Part shown: positions 14,800-23,024 of the stretch, piece after piece
How the letters are laid out: the number at the start of each line of letters is the position of its first letter
How positions within the stretch are numbered: the stretch's first letter is position 1
Source: Helicobacter cetorum
Lineage (GTDB): Bacteria > Campylobacterota > Campylobacteria > Campylobacterales > UBA6016
Direction of reading: 5' to 3'
DNA: 38,979 bases
NCBI GenBank assembly: GCA_022729705.1
Contig: DZAX01000020.1
Location: 1-38,979, forward strand
The notes under the pieces: generated by a model
The model's database searches: none
The model's input: only the letters and a program-made list of their open reading frames with translations
Told to the model about the DNA's origin: nothing
Program-made: the position numbers and the translations under genes

Positions 14800-15901
14800 C
14801 TCTTTTAGTAGTCTAACCGCTCTTTTTTATTTTTTTTACTTTTGGGCGACGGGCGTTTTTATTATTTTTGTACCCAAGACGCTTGTGGATATCGGGTATT
14901 CGGCGGCGGAAGTTGGAGCGCTTCTCTCTGTTATGCCTCTTATAAGGTTTATAACCCCTTTTTTACTCTCTTCAAAACTCAAACTCACGAAGCGGGTTTT
15001 TCTTTACTCCCTAGCTCTCTCTACGCTATTTTTTATCGCTTTTGCATTTAGCTATCACAACTTCTGGCTTTTGTTTGTTAACACTGTTTTGTATGGATTA
15101 TGTATTACGGTGTCTCTGCCGTACGTCGATACAATCGCCCTAAAAGCCATACCAAAAGAGAAATATGGACTTGTGCGACTCTATGGTTCTATCGGCTTCA
15201 TGGGAGCCGGAATTGTGCTTGGCAAAATGGCTCTTGGCGAGGAGGGCGTATTTTGGCACCATTTTGTCTCTGTGGCCTTGATGTCTTTGTTTGGAGCAGT
15301 ACTCGCTTTGCGCGGCGAGGCAAAAGAGTCGGCGGATGAGAGCGCACATGTAGATGGCGAGCTAAAAAAATATATCAAAGACTCCCCTTTTTGGCTCTCT
15401 ATGATATTTATGCAGCTCAGTTTTGGTGCGTTTTATGGATTTTTCACGCTTTTTGAATCAGAGCGCGGCATAAGCCTTGAAAATATCACATATCTTTGGA
15501 GTATAGGGGTTTTAGCGGAGATATTTATGTTTGCGTTTCAGGGTAGGTTGATTGATAAGATTAGACCGCTTTTTATTATCAAGCTCTCTATTGCGACGCT
15601 TGTCGTTAGATGGCTTTTGCTTCATTTTTTCCCTGGAAACTTCACCGTCGCTGCGATTGCACAAGTGACGCACGCCGTCAACTTTGCGCTTTTTACGACC
15701 GCCGCATTTTTGTTTATATTTGATAGATACAAAGACAAAAAAAGAGCCCAAATGCACTTTTACGGCTTCTCATACGGGCTGGGGGGCTTTTTTGGCTCTT
15801 TTTTGTCCGGCGCTCTTTATGGCGAAAATATTTTTCTATACGCCGCATTTTTCGCCGCTCTCTCACTATTTTTTATGATGATATTTCGCCCAAGTCATTA
15901 A
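14792..15901 (+). CDS. Major facilitator superfamily transporter
   Basis: A 369-residue polytopic membrane protein with about 11-12 hydrophobic helices, including the MFS half-repeat structure and the LKAIPKEKYGLVRLYGSIGF segment between helices 4 and 5. It resembles the MFS_1-like/3-phenylpropionate-permease-type group (lactose-permease-like fold). The substrate is unknown. Last gene of the secG operon; ATG overlaps the RDD stop. Confidence 0.82.
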   Translation: MPSSFSSLTALFYFFYFWATGVFIIFVPKTLVDIGYSAAEVGALLSVMPLIRFITPFLLSSKLKLTKRVFLYSLALSTLFFIAFAFSYHNFWLLFVNTVLYGLCITVSLPYVDTIALKAIPKEKYGLVRLYGSIGFMGAGIVLGKMALGEEGVFWHHFVSVALMSLFGAVLALRGEAKESADESAHVDGELKKYIKDSPFWLSMIFMQLSFGAFYGFFTLFESERGISLENITYLWSIGVLAEIFMFAFQGRLIDKIRPLFIIKLSIATLVVRWLLLHFFPGNFTVAAIAQVTHAVNFALFTTAAFLFIFDRYKDKKRAQMHFYGFSYGLGGFFGSFLSGALYGENIFLYAAFFAALSLFFMMIFRPSH

Positions 15902-15980
15902 AACTTTTTCCCCTCTCCTGCATTGATGTGTGCAGCTAGAGCCACCCATACCACCCAATATGCGTAAAAAATCTATCTCT

Positions 15981-16059
15981 CCTGCGAAGCAGGTAACTTT
16001 AGGGGGTTGTAGGGACACTTGTGTCCATGCCATGAATACGGGCTTTGCTCATATTCATG
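15981..16059. repeat. Triple hairpin element between converging MFS and nhaD genes
   Basis: Three consecutive palindromes: CCTGC-gaa-GCAGG (15981-15993), GGACAC-tt-GTGTCC (16013-16026) and CATGAATA (16031-16038) / TATTCATG (16052-16059), the last enclosing GGGCTTTGC. No T-tract follows on either strand. It could serve both converging transcripts as a terminator-like block, or be a dispersed repeat. Confidence 0.55.
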
Positions 16060-16066
16060 TTTAACA

Positions 16067-17389
16067 TCAATGAATATTCAAAATAATAAACTGCAAATAC
16101 CAAACCACAAGTGATACAAAATAACCAACCAGCACAGTCCAAGAGAGCTTCATGTGTGACTCAAACGTATATATTCCATGTAGTTTGCCCATGACGCCTA
16201 CCCCAGCGGCGCTTCCAAAGCTGATAAGAGAACCGCCGATTCCAGCTGTCATGGTCACGAGCATCCATTGAGTTATGCTCATATCGGGATTGGCTTTTAG
16301 TATTGCCGACATAACCGGAACATTATCTACAAGAGCTGATAAAAAACCTATGCCGATGTTGACAAGCGTATGGTCAAAAATATCATATAATTTTGCGGCG
16401 TGCGTCAAAAATCCAGCAAAGTGTAGCGCCCCTACGGCGGCTAGAATCCCAAAAAAGAATAGCAGTGTATTATTTTCTATTCTGCTAATCGCTTGAAAAA
16501 TATTAATATTCTGATTGTGTCTCTTTTTTAATGAGTAGATATATAGTTGCAACACCGAAAGCCCAAAGAGCATACCCCACATTGGCGGCAGATGAAGAAC
16601 TTGTTTGCAGACGACGGCTAGGGCTATTGTGGCGGCTCCTATCGCTATAATGGCTTTGCCGCCTTTTAAAATCTCTATATTTTTTGCCACGTCTGGATTG
16701 CCGTCTTTGTAGGGATCAAGGTCTGGTACAGATCTACTAAGCAAAAAAGCCGTCGTAAGCCATCCCAAAAAAGCCGGTGGAAAAAGATATAAGAAGTCCA
16801 TAAAAGCGCCTTTGCCCGCTGTCCATGCCATAAGCGTGGTAATATCTCCAAACGGACTCCATGCGCCGCCCGCATTTGCGGCTACCACGACGTTAATCGC
16901 ACTTGGAACCAAAAACTCTTTATTGTTTTTTTCTATTGTAACTAGCACGGTTGATAATATCAAGGCGGTTGTGAGGTTGTCCGCGACAGGAGAGATAAAA
17001 AACGCCAACGCGCCGGTTATCCAAAAAAGCTCTCGAAAGCTGTATCCTTTTGCAATGAGCTTTGCCTTTAGCGCGTCAAAAACCCCTCTTTCTATAAGGG
17101 CTTCTATAAAGGTCATAGCCACATACAAAAAGAAAAATATCTCAGCAATCTCCAAAATAAGATGCTCTATTTCACGCTCAAAGAGTTTAAAATTTAAGCC
17201 GCTAATAGCGTAGAACACACCCATTAAGACAAACATAAAAGTCCCTATAAAAAGCGCCGGTTTTGCCTTGTCTATGTGATACTTCTCCTCATTGGCAATA
17301 AAGTAGTAGCCAATAATAAAAATAGCGAGCAATACCCATCCAAACGGGTGAAGCGCTAAATCTACGCTTTGTTCTATGGTGTTTGTCAT
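16067..17389 (-). CDS. nhaD: Na+/H+ antiporter NhaD
   Basis: A 440-residue inner-membrane antiporter of the NhaD/ion-transporter superfamily, which expels sodium in exchange for protons. About 11-12 hydrophobic helices are seen. NhaD hallmarks include the SPVADNLTTALILST region (about 133-147), VVAANAGGAWSPFGDITTLM (about 169-188) and SALVDNVPVMSAI (about 350). It starts 11 bases after the ParE-type toxin stop on the same strand, so it may share that transcript. Common in marine and sulfur-oxidising Campylobacterota. Confidence 0.92.
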   Translation of the reverse strand: MTNTIEQSVDLALHPFGWVLLAIFIIGYYFIANEEKYHIDKAKPALFIGTFMFVLMGVFYAISGLNFKLFEREIEHLILEIAEIFFFLYVAMTFIEALIERGVFDALKAKLIAKGYSFRELFWITGALAFFISPVADNLTTALILSTVLVTIEKNNKEFLVPSAINVVVAANAGGAWSPFGDITTLMAWTAGKGAFMDFLYLFPPAFLGWLTTAFLLSRSVPDLDPYKDGNPDVAKNIEILKGGKAIIAIGAATIALAVVCKQVLHLPPMWGMLFGLSVLQLYIYSLKKRHNQNINIFQAISRIENNTLLFFFGILAAVGALHFAGFLTHAAKLYDIFDHTLVNIGIGFLSALVDNVPVMSAILKANPDMSITQWMLVTMTAGIGGSLISFGSAAGVGVMGKLHGIYTFESHMKLSWTVLVGYFVSLVVWYLQFIILNIH

Positions 17390-17400
17390 TTATTGATTCC

Positions 17401-17688
17401 TTAATTTATAGGGCTGTTTTGATATTTAGTAAATCCAAAGACTTCTATCATATCAGCTTGTAAATTTACTTTATAAACTATCACATAGCCTTTAAATATC
17501 AGGTCTCGTATATTTTCGTCATCGAAATATATTGATTTTCTGCAACGAAAAGGCATATCTTTAAGCGTTTCTATCTCTTTTTTTAGTTTGTTCCTGAAAT
17601 TATTAGCAGCCATTTTATTGTTGGCGGAGATATAGTCAAGCTGACTATTAAATCTCTCTTTGAAACCGTCTTTATATATTATCGTCAT
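17401..17688 (-). CDS. RelE/ParE-family toxin
   Basis: A 95-residue member of the RelE/ParE fold, whose members cleave mRNA on the ribosome or poison gyrase. The FKERFNSQLDYISANNKMAA helix pair, LKDMPFRCRKSIY and the terminal strands GYVIVYKVN...IEVFGFTKYQ are typical of ParE-like proteins. It begins immediately after the antitoxin stop with no gap. It appears complete. Which target it attacks cannot be read from sequence. Confidence 0.8.
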   Translation of the reverse strand: MTIIYKDGFKERFNSQLDYISANNKMAANNFRNKLKKEIETLKDMPFRCRKSIYFDDENIRDLIFKGYVIVYKVNLQADMIEVFGFTKYQNSPIN

Positions 17689-17916
17689 CTAGTATTTTGC
17701 CAATACAGCGTCCGTTGACGCCCAAAACTCATCTTCCGACAACATAATCGCCGTGCCGTCTTCAATTTCTTGCAACTCTTTTTTGAGGTAAGTTTTGTTT
17801 TGCTCAAAAAGTTCATTTTCATCTTTGACAAAAGTCTCCAAAAACTCTTTGAGTTTATCAATAGAGTTTGAAAAATAACTCTCTACTTGTGGATTATCTA
17901 TTGTTAAAGCCATCAT
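17689..17916 (-). CDS. Antitoxin of the ParE-type pair
   Basis: A small acidic protein of 75 residues upstream of the toxin, as expected for an antitoxin. AGGAG lies eight bases before the first of two ATGs (17916, 17913). The sequence is helical and charged (DKLKEFLETFVKDENELFEQ) with a C-terminal EDEFWASTDAVLAKY that may clamp the toxin. No confident DNA-binding fold is assigned. The promoter should lie in the 150 bases shared with the divergent mod operon. Confidence 0.7.
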   Translation of the reverse strand: MMALTIDNPQVESYFSNSIDKLKEFLETFVKDENELFEQNKTYLKKELQEIEDGTAIMLSEDEFWASTDAVLAKY

Positions 17917-18008
17917 TTTCTCGACTCCTTTTTTGCTCGAATTTTACTGTGAAATTAATTTAAAACGGTGTCAGCGGCAAAGGCGCTTAAAAAATATACG
18001 CATTTTGG

Positions 18009-18040
18009 TTGAAAAACGTTATATTTTTTAGTATACTTCG
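18009..18040 (+). promoter_or_regulatory. Promoter of the mod operon with ModE-like operator
   Basis: TTGAAA (18009-18014), a 17-base spacer and TATACT (18032-18037) form a good housekeeping promoter 31 bases before modE. Between and over these boxes lies CGTTATAT (18017-18024) opposite GTATACTTCG (18031-18040), an imperfect inverted repeat with CG at both ends and TATA cores. It resembles the ModE box of enterobacteria. Binding of Mo-ModE here would block the promoter, giving repression when molybdate is plentiful. Confidence 0.65.
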
Positions 18041-18067
18041 ATTTAGTATGCTGGGCATTAAGGAGAT

Positions 18068-18850
18068 ATGGTGGAGTTAGAGGGAAGAGTTTGGCTTAAG
18101 ACGAGTGGTAAAAGCTTTCTTGGAAGCGGTAGAGTCCATCTTTTGGAGCTTATCGGCAAGAGTGGTTCAATATCCAAAGCCGCAAAAGAGATGGGTATGA
18201 GCTACAAAGCGGCCTGGGATGCGGTAGATGCTATGAATAATCTCTCCGACGAACCGCTTGTGAGCAGAAATACAGGCGGCAAAGGCGGGGGCGGAACAAC
18301 TTTAACACCTAAAGGCGAAGAGACGATAAAAGTGTTTACGGCGCTTGAAGAAAAATATGAGTTGTTTTTATCTTCAATAGCAAAAAACTCTGAAAATTTT
18401 GACGCTTTATACAAAAACCTACGAAGGATAAATATGAAGACAAGTGCTAGAAATCAACTGTTTGGCAAAATAGATAAAATAACAAAAGGCATCGTAAATA
18501 GCGAAGTGGAGCTTGACATAGGAGACGGCAACAGGATAGTTTCCGTCATCACCAACGATTCCGCCGAGGCTTTGGGGTTTGAGATAGGCGAAGAGGTGTA
18601 TGCGATAGTAAAAGCTAGCTGGATAATACTATCAAAAGAGAAGCCCGCAAAAATTAGCGCTAGAAATATTCTGGAGGCAAAAGTATCGGGCATTATACCG
18701 GGAGCCGTCAATTCGGAGATAAAAATGCACGTTGGAGAAAAGACTCTTGCGTCGGTAATCACCAATGAGGCGCTAGAAGAGTTGCAAATTAAAGAAGGGG
18801 ACGCTGTGTTTGCAATATTTAAAGCTTCAAGCGTTATATTGGGGGCGTAG
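18068..18850 (+). CDS. modE: Molybdate-responsive regulator ModE
   Basis: A 260-residue transcription factor. The N-terminal winged helix (about 1-110) has the ModE pattern LLELIGKSGSISKAAKEMGM followed by SYKAAWDAVDAMNN and the glycine-rich GGKGGGGTTLTPKG wing. Two Mop/TOBE domains follow (about 122-190 and 195-260; SARNQLFGKI..., SARNILEAKV...), which bind molybdate. AAGGAG precedes the ATG. As first gene of the mod operon, behind a ModE-like operator, it probably represses its own operon. Confidence 0.93.
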   Translation: MVELEGRVWLKTSGKSFLGSGRVHLLELIGKSGSISKAAKEMGMSYKAAWDAVDAMNNLSDEPLVSRNTGGKGGGGTTLTPKGEETIKVFTALEEKYELFLSSIAKNSENFDALYKNLRRINMKTSARNQLFGKIDKITKGIVNSEVELDIGDGNRIVSVITNDSAEALGFEIGEEVYAIVKASWIILSKEKPAKISARNILEAKVSGIIPGAVNSEIKMHVGEKTLASVITNEALEELQIKEGDAVFAIFKASSVILGA

Positions 18851-18853
18851 CAG

Positions 18854-19603
18854 ATGATAAGAAAAATCTTAGTCGGGCTCTTGGCGGCAAAATCGCTTAT
18901 TTTTGCCGGTGAGATAAATATCGCAGCGGCGGCGGATTTGAAATTTGCACTTACTGAGATAATAAAGATTTATGAAGCGTCAAACAAAAGCGAAACAGTT
19001 AAAACTACATTTGGCGCAAGCGGGAAATTAACCACTCAAATAACCGAAGGAGCCCCGTTTGATCTCTTCTTTGCCGCAAATATCTCTTATCCTGAAAGGC
19101 TAAAAGCTGTCGGCATGACTTTTGGAGAGATAAAGCCTTATGCGGTAGGTAGACTAGTTATGCTTACAAAAAAAGGAAGCGGCATTGACGTAAAACAAGG
19201 CGCAAATATTTTACTAAGCCCTAAAGTGGAGAAAATAGCCATCGCCAATCCGGATGTAGCGCCGTACGGAAAAGCGGCGGTTAAAGCTCTTAAGAGTTTT
19301 GGCGTTTACGACAAAGTTCAAAACAAAATTGTAAAAGGCGAAAATGTCCAACAAGCCGCCACTTTCGGTATTACAGGCGCAGCGGACGTTGCGATAGTCG
19401 CTCACTCATTGGCTCTTCAGCCGTTAGTCGCAAAAGATACCGAGTCATTTTTGATTCCCGCAAGCACCCATGCAAAAATGGTGCAAGGGTATGTAATGAC
19501 AAAAAAAGGCGCGGATAATCCAAGTTCTAAAAAGTTTCTTACTTTTTTTGAAAGTAAAGACGGCGACGCTATTTTGAAAAAGTATGGGTTTACTCTTGAA
19601 TAG
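18854..19603 (+). CDS. modA: Molybdate ABC transporter substrate-binding protein ModA
   Basis: A 249-residue periplasmic molybdate/tungstate binder. A signal peptide (about 1-18) is followed by INIAAAADLKFAL, the oxyanion-binding TTFGASGKLTTQI (about 51-63) and the APFDLFFAANISYPE segment. IANPDVAPYGKAA (about 133-145) is also characteristic. It starts four bases after modE and overlaps the Mop gene. Confidence 0.95.
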   Translation: MIRKILVGLLAAKSLIFAGEINIAAAADLKFALTEIIKIYEASNKSETVKTTFGASGKLTTQITEGAPFDLFFAANISYPERLKAVGMTFGEIKPYAVGRLVMLTKKGSGIDVKQGANILLSPKVEKIAIANPDVAPYGKAAVKALKSFGVYDKVQNKIVKGENVQQAATFGITGAADVAIVAHSLALQPLVAKDTESFLIPASTHAKMVQGYVMTKKGADNPSSKKFLTFFESKDGDAILKKYGFTLE

Positions 19604-19994
19604 ACTAAAAGCTGTAATTATATCCCAAAAACACGCCAATGGTCTTACTAAAATAGAGGCTCAAAGCGAAAACTGCCTCTTTAAAGCGCTTTTGCTTGAA
19701 GACAAGAGCCTTAGAGAGGTTGGGGCGAGCGTGTATCTGCTCATAAAAGAGAGCGAAATAGCTCTCTCGACCGCCAAGCCGTCTTATATAAGTATTTCAA
19801 ATCAGATAGAGTGCAAAATAAGCAATATTAGAAGAGGAGAAATACTTTGTGAAGTTATTTTGAATTTTGGAGAGCATAGACTATCTAGCATGATAACAAC
19901 CGACTCCGTGAACAGGTTGGCTTTGCAAATAAACGATAGCGTCTACGCTCTTATAAAAGCAAATGAAATCTATTTGGAAAATATAGATGATTGA
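19596..19994 (+). CDS. Mop/TOBE-domain molybdate-binding protein
   Basis: A cytoplasmic protein made of two Mop (molbindin) units, the second clearer (SNQIECKISNIRRGEILCEV...LSSMITTDSV). Mop proteins bind molybdate and may buffer it or serve the transporter. The longest frame starts ATG 19584, but TTG 19596 gives the usual opening NRLKAVI and an 8-base overlap with modA, so TTG is favoured; neither has a strong ribosome binding site. Such a gene between modA and modB is usual in Campylobacterota. It overlaps modB by 8 bases. Confidence 0.8.
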   Translation: MNRLKAVIISQKHANGLTKIEAQSENCLFKALLLEDKSLREVGASVYLLIKESEIALSTAKPSYISISNQIECKISNIRRGEILCEVILNFGEHRLSSMITTDSVNRLALQINDSVYALIKANEIYLENIDD

Positions 19995-20649
19995 TGCGGC
20001 TCCATTTATTTTAACGCTAAAATTAGCCGCCATAACTACCGTGATTTTGCTATTTATTTCCGCTCCGCTTGCATATTTTTTGGCAAATACGAAGTCAAAA
20101 CTAAAACCTATTTTTGAGAGTATCGTAGCTCTTCCACTTGTATTACCGCCATCTGTTCTTGGTTTTTATTTTTTACTTGCGTTTGCAGATAGCGGCTTTA
20201 TGGGTGCGGCGTGGAGTATGTTGTTTGATGCGAAGCTTGCTTTTAGTTTTTCGGGGCTTGTGATAGGTTCTGTTATTTTTAGTTTGCCGTTTATGACGCA
20301 TCCGCTGCTCTCGGGATTTGAAAGCATGGATAAAAATCTAAAAGACGCAGCAAAAACTCTTGGCAAAAGTAGTGTGGAGACTTTTTTTAGGGTTGAGCTG
20401 CCGATTGTTAAAAGCTCGCTTATCACAGGCGTAGTGCTTGCGTTTGCACATACGGTCGGGGAGTTTGGCGTTGTGCTTATGATTGGCGGAAATATAGACG
20501 GGGTAAGCAGAGTGGCGTCTATCGCTATTTATGACAAGGTTGAATCCTTTGAATACGCTGCCGCTCACACTTACTCCGCTATTTTGTTTGTGTTTTCGTT
20601 TTTGACTCTTTTTGTAGTCTATAAGTTTAATAAAAAACGGGTCTGGTAG
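19987..20649 (+). CDS. modB: Molybdate ABC transporter permease ModB
   Basis: A 220-residue inner-membrane permease with five or six helices. The EAA-type coupling motif that docks to ModC is visible as DAAKTLGKSSVETFFRVELP (about 119-138), and LPLVLPPSVLGFYFL (about 49-63) is typical of ModB. TVGEFGVVLMIGGNI follows at about 156-170. Complete. Confidence 0.95.
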   Translation: MIDAAPFILTLKLAAITTVILLFISAPLAYFLANTKSKLKPIFESIVALPLVLPPSVLGFYFLLAFADSGFMGAAWSMLFDAKLAFSFSGLVIGSVIFSLPFMTHPLLSGFESMDKNLKDAAKTLGKSSVETFFRVELPIVKSSLITGVVLAFAHTVGEFGVVLMIGGNIDGVSRVASIAIYDKVESFEYAAAHTYSAILFVFSFLTLFVVYKFNKKRVW

Positions 20650-20652
20650 CGC

Positions 20653-21519
20653 TTGGAAATTAATGTGACAAAAAAACTGCTAGGGCAGGGCGGCGAATTT
20701 GTTTTTTCTTGCGATTTTAAAAATGACGCAAACGAATTAATATCCATCTTTGGCGCATCTGGAAGCGGTAAAAGCACTCTTCTTAGAATGATAGCGGGAT
20801 TAGAAAAACCAGATTCTGGTTATATTAAAGTGGCGGGTGAGACTTGGTTTGACTCTTCTCGTAAAATCGACTTAACGCCTCAGCGACGCAAGGTCGGGTT
20901 TGTGTTTCAGGAGTATTCACTTTTTCCAAATATGAGCGTGCTTGATAATATCCTCTTTGCTCAGCCAAAAAAAAATCTACAAAAAGCCAAAGAGCTACTG
21001 GTGCTTACAGAGCTAACGCAACTGGCAAACTCATACCCCTCTCAAATATCCGGCGGACAAAAACAGAGAGCCGCGATTGCTAGAGCTATAGCGAGAGAAC
21101 CAAATATACTACTGCTTGACGAGCCGTTTTCAGCTCTTGATATAAATGTAAAAAGAAAACTTCAAGACGAGTTGTTGCATTTTAAAACGGCTCTTAAGTT
21201 GCCTATTATATTTGTTTCTCACGATAAAGAGGAGGTGTTTAGGCTTTCAGATAAAGTCGCCATTGTAAAAGATGGTAAAATCTCAAAAATTACGCTTGCC
21301 AATGAAGCATTTTTTGATAGCAAACTTTCAAGTAAGTTTTCATTTTTTGGAACTATACTGGATATTAAAAAAGTAGACGTCGCATATATAGCCTATCTAT
21401 CCATCGGCGGGCAAATAGCGCAGGTATTGCTTAGCGAGAGCGATTTGGAGGAGCTTAAAGTAGGAGATGAGGTTCAGGTGTCTGTAAAAGCGTTTAATCC
21501 TATTTTGCAAAAAATTTAG
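20653..21519 (+). CDS. modC: Molybdate ABC transporter ATPase ModC
   Basis: A 288-residue ABC ATPase driving molybdate import. Walker A GASGSGKST (about 34-42), Q-loop VFQEYSLFPNMSV (about 85-97), signature ISGGQKQRAAIARA (about 134-147), Walker B LLLDEPFSALD (about 154-164) and the H-loop FVSHDKEEV are all present. A single C-terminal TOBE domain (about 230-288) follows, so it is shorter than the 350-residue E. coli protein. The start is TTG 20653, three bases after modB. Last gene of the operon. Confidence 0.95.
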   Translation: MEINVTKKLLGQGGEFVFSCDFKNDANELISIFGASGSGKSTLLRMIAGLEKPDSGYIKVAGETWFDSSRKIDLTPQRRKVGFVFQEYSLFPNMSVLDNILFAQPKKNLQKAKELLVLTELTQLANSYPSQISGGQKQRAAIARAIAREPNILLLDEPFSALDINVKRKLQDELLHFKTALKLPIIFVSHDKEEVFRLSDKVAIVKDGKISKITLANEAFFDSKLSSKFSFFGTILDIKKVDVAYIAYLSIGGQIAQVLLSESDLEELKVGDEVQVSVKAFNPILQKI

Positions 21520-21560
21520 TTGAACCATTTTGTGCGATTGAACCTTTAGTACCCCAATCT

Positions 21561-21581
21561 TGCGGTATAATGCCGCTTTTC
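21561..21581 (+). terminator. Weak hairpin with T-run after modC
   Basis: GCGG (21562-21565) and CCGC (21573-21576) enclose seven bases and are followed by TTTT. This could end the mod transcript, but the stem is short and the loop holds TATAAT (21566-21571), which could instead be the -10 box for ridA. Confidence 0.35.
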
Positions 21582-21658
21582 AATATTTCTCTTCCGATTA
21601 TAAATACAAATAAATAGAACCTTAGATAAAATCCAAAAAAAATTTAAGAGGAGAAAAT

Positions 21659-22030
21659 ATGCAACCAATATCCACACTTACGGCTCCGCAAGCGATAGGA
21701 CCTTATTCGCAAGCCATAAAGGTAAACGGTATGGTATTTACATCTGGTCAAATCGCACTAAGAGCGGATGGAAGCTTTAATGAGGGCGATATAACAGAGC
21801 AGACTACGCAAGTATTTAACAATCTCTCAGAGGTGTTAAAAGCGGCGGAAAGCGGACTTGAAAAAGTAGTAAAGACAACCGTATTTTTATCAGATATGGA
21901 CAACTTTGCGCCAATGAACGAAGTGTACGCAAAGTACTTTGGCGACCACAAACCATCACGAAGTACGGTAGCCGTAAAAACGCTTCCGAAAAACGCTCTT
22001 GTTGAGATAGAGTGTATAGCGCTAGCCTAA
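21659..22030 (+). CDS. ridA: RidA family enamine/imine deaminase
   Basis: A 123-residue RidA (YjgF/YER057c/UK114) protein that hydrolyses reactive 2-aminoacrylate-type intermediates from PLP enzymes. APQAIGPYSQAIKVNGMVFT at about 9-28, followed by SGQIAL, is characteristic. GGAGAAAAT (AGGAGAAAAT) precedes the ATG. The catalytic-site Arg (SRSTVAV, about 101) and the terminal ALVEIECIA are present. A strong hairpin overlaps its stop. Confidence 0.95.
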   Translation: MQPISTLTAPQAIGPYSQAIKVNGMVFTSGQIALRADGSFNEGDITEQTTQVFNNLSEVLKAAESGLEKVVKTTVFLSDMDNFAPMNEVYAKYFGDHKPSRSTVAVKTLPKNALVEIECIALA

Positions 22031-22050
22031 AAACTAGCGCCAAGGTTTTT
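22019..22050 (+). terminator. Terminator at the end of ridA
   Basis: A perfect 7-base stem GCGCTAG (22019-22025) / CTAGCGC (22034-22040) with the ridA stop codon in its loop is followed, four bases later, by TTTTT. It separates ridA from the converging thiL and may serve both strands. Confidence 0.65.
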
Positions 22051-22062
22051 ACACTATATATC

Positions 22063-22887
22063 TCACCCAAAATGCCAATCTCTGCATCCGGAGACAAAAA
22101 CCCCTTTAACCGCTCTAGCAAAAACTGTTACTTTTGTCTTCGTCTCTTTTGAAATCTCCATAATGCGCTCCAAATCCGCCTCGTCAAAACCAAAAAGCAG
22201 CTCATACTCCTCGCCGCTCTCGCCCTGCTCTTTTGGGATTTTGCACAAAAACTCGTACCCCAGTCTATTTACCTCGCTAACCCTCTCAAGCTCCTTGAAA
22301 AGACCGTCTGAAATATCCATGCAAAAGCTCATGTAAGTAGCCGCCGCATACATAAAATCACTCTTTAATTTTGGAGCGTAAAATCTGGAGTTGGCGGCTA
22401 TCTTTTCGCCCGCAAAAAGACGGTTGAGGTCTCGAAGAGAGTCGCCCAATTTTCCGGTATAGGCTAGCAGATGACCTTTTTTTAGTCCTTTTCTATACAC
22501 TGGATTGTCTGTTTTGGAGATTATCGTGATTGAGAGATCTAGTTTTGTGTTTGCTATCGTGTCACCGCCTATTATCTCTACATTATGTTTTTTTGCCGCT
22601 TTTTTGAGACCTTTTTGGAGTTGTAAAATCTCATTTTCACTCATTGACGGCGGTATTGCGGCGGTTATGAGAGCGTAAAGCGGCTTTGCGTTCATCGAAA
22701 CAGCGTCAGAGATGTTTACAACCATCGCTTTGTTACCAATCTGCTCATAACTCATCCACTCTCTTTTGAAATGCACGCCCTCAAAAAAAGCGTCCGCAGA
22801 GTACACAAACCCGTCCACAAAAGCCCCGTCGTCCCCTATAAACTTTGAGTTTGATATGTTTTTTATAAAAAAATTTTCTTTGTTCAT
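22063..22887 (-). CDS. thiL: Thiamine-monophosphate kinase
   Basis: ThiL phosphorylates thiamine monophosphate to the active cofactor thiamine pyrophosphate. The 274-residue protein (shorter than the 325 of E. coli, as usual here) shows GDDGAFVDGFVYSADAFFEG at the start, the metal-binding MVVNISDAVSMNAKP (about 54-68), EIIGGDTIA (about 106) and FCMDISDGL (about 186). No thiamine-synthesis neighbours are in the window. Confidence 0.93.
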   Translation of the reverse strand: MNKENFFIKNISNSKFIGDDGAFVDGFVYSADAFFEGVHFKREWMSYEQIGNKAMVVNISDAVSMNAKPLYALITAAIPPSMSENEILQLQKGLKKAAKKHNVEIIGGDTIANTKLDLSITIISKTDNPVYRKGLKKGHLLAYTGKLGDSLRDLNRLFAGEKIAANSRFYAPKLKSDFMYAAATYMSFCMDISDGLFKELERVSEVNRLGYEFLCKIPKEQGESGEEYELLFGFDEADLERIMEISKETKTKVTVFARAVKGVFVSGCRDWHFG

Positions 22888-22978
22888 TTGGCTTTTACCA
22901 TGCGCCTTTTTGTAACGCTATTGCGCCAAGCCTTGCAACTATCAATGCGCTTGTCCTGTTTTAAAAATATTAAGATGA

Positions 22979-22984
22979 TATAAT
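22979..22984 (+). promoter_or_regulatory. Probable -10 box of sdhA
   Basis: A perfect TATAAT 41 bases before the sdhA ATG, in the AT-rich gap between divergent thiL and sdhA. No matching -35 at the right distance is evident, which is common for sigma-70 promoters of Campylobacterota. Confidence 0.5.
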
Positions 22985-23024
22985 TTGAGCAACTTAAGCG
23001 TAATGCTAACGGATAGAGGTTTAA

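Noticed and set aside
15140-15349. Reverse-strand open frames inside the MFS, metH and pyrE genes
   Set aside because: They are antisense shadows of clear coding genes and have no ribosome binding sites or family resemblance.
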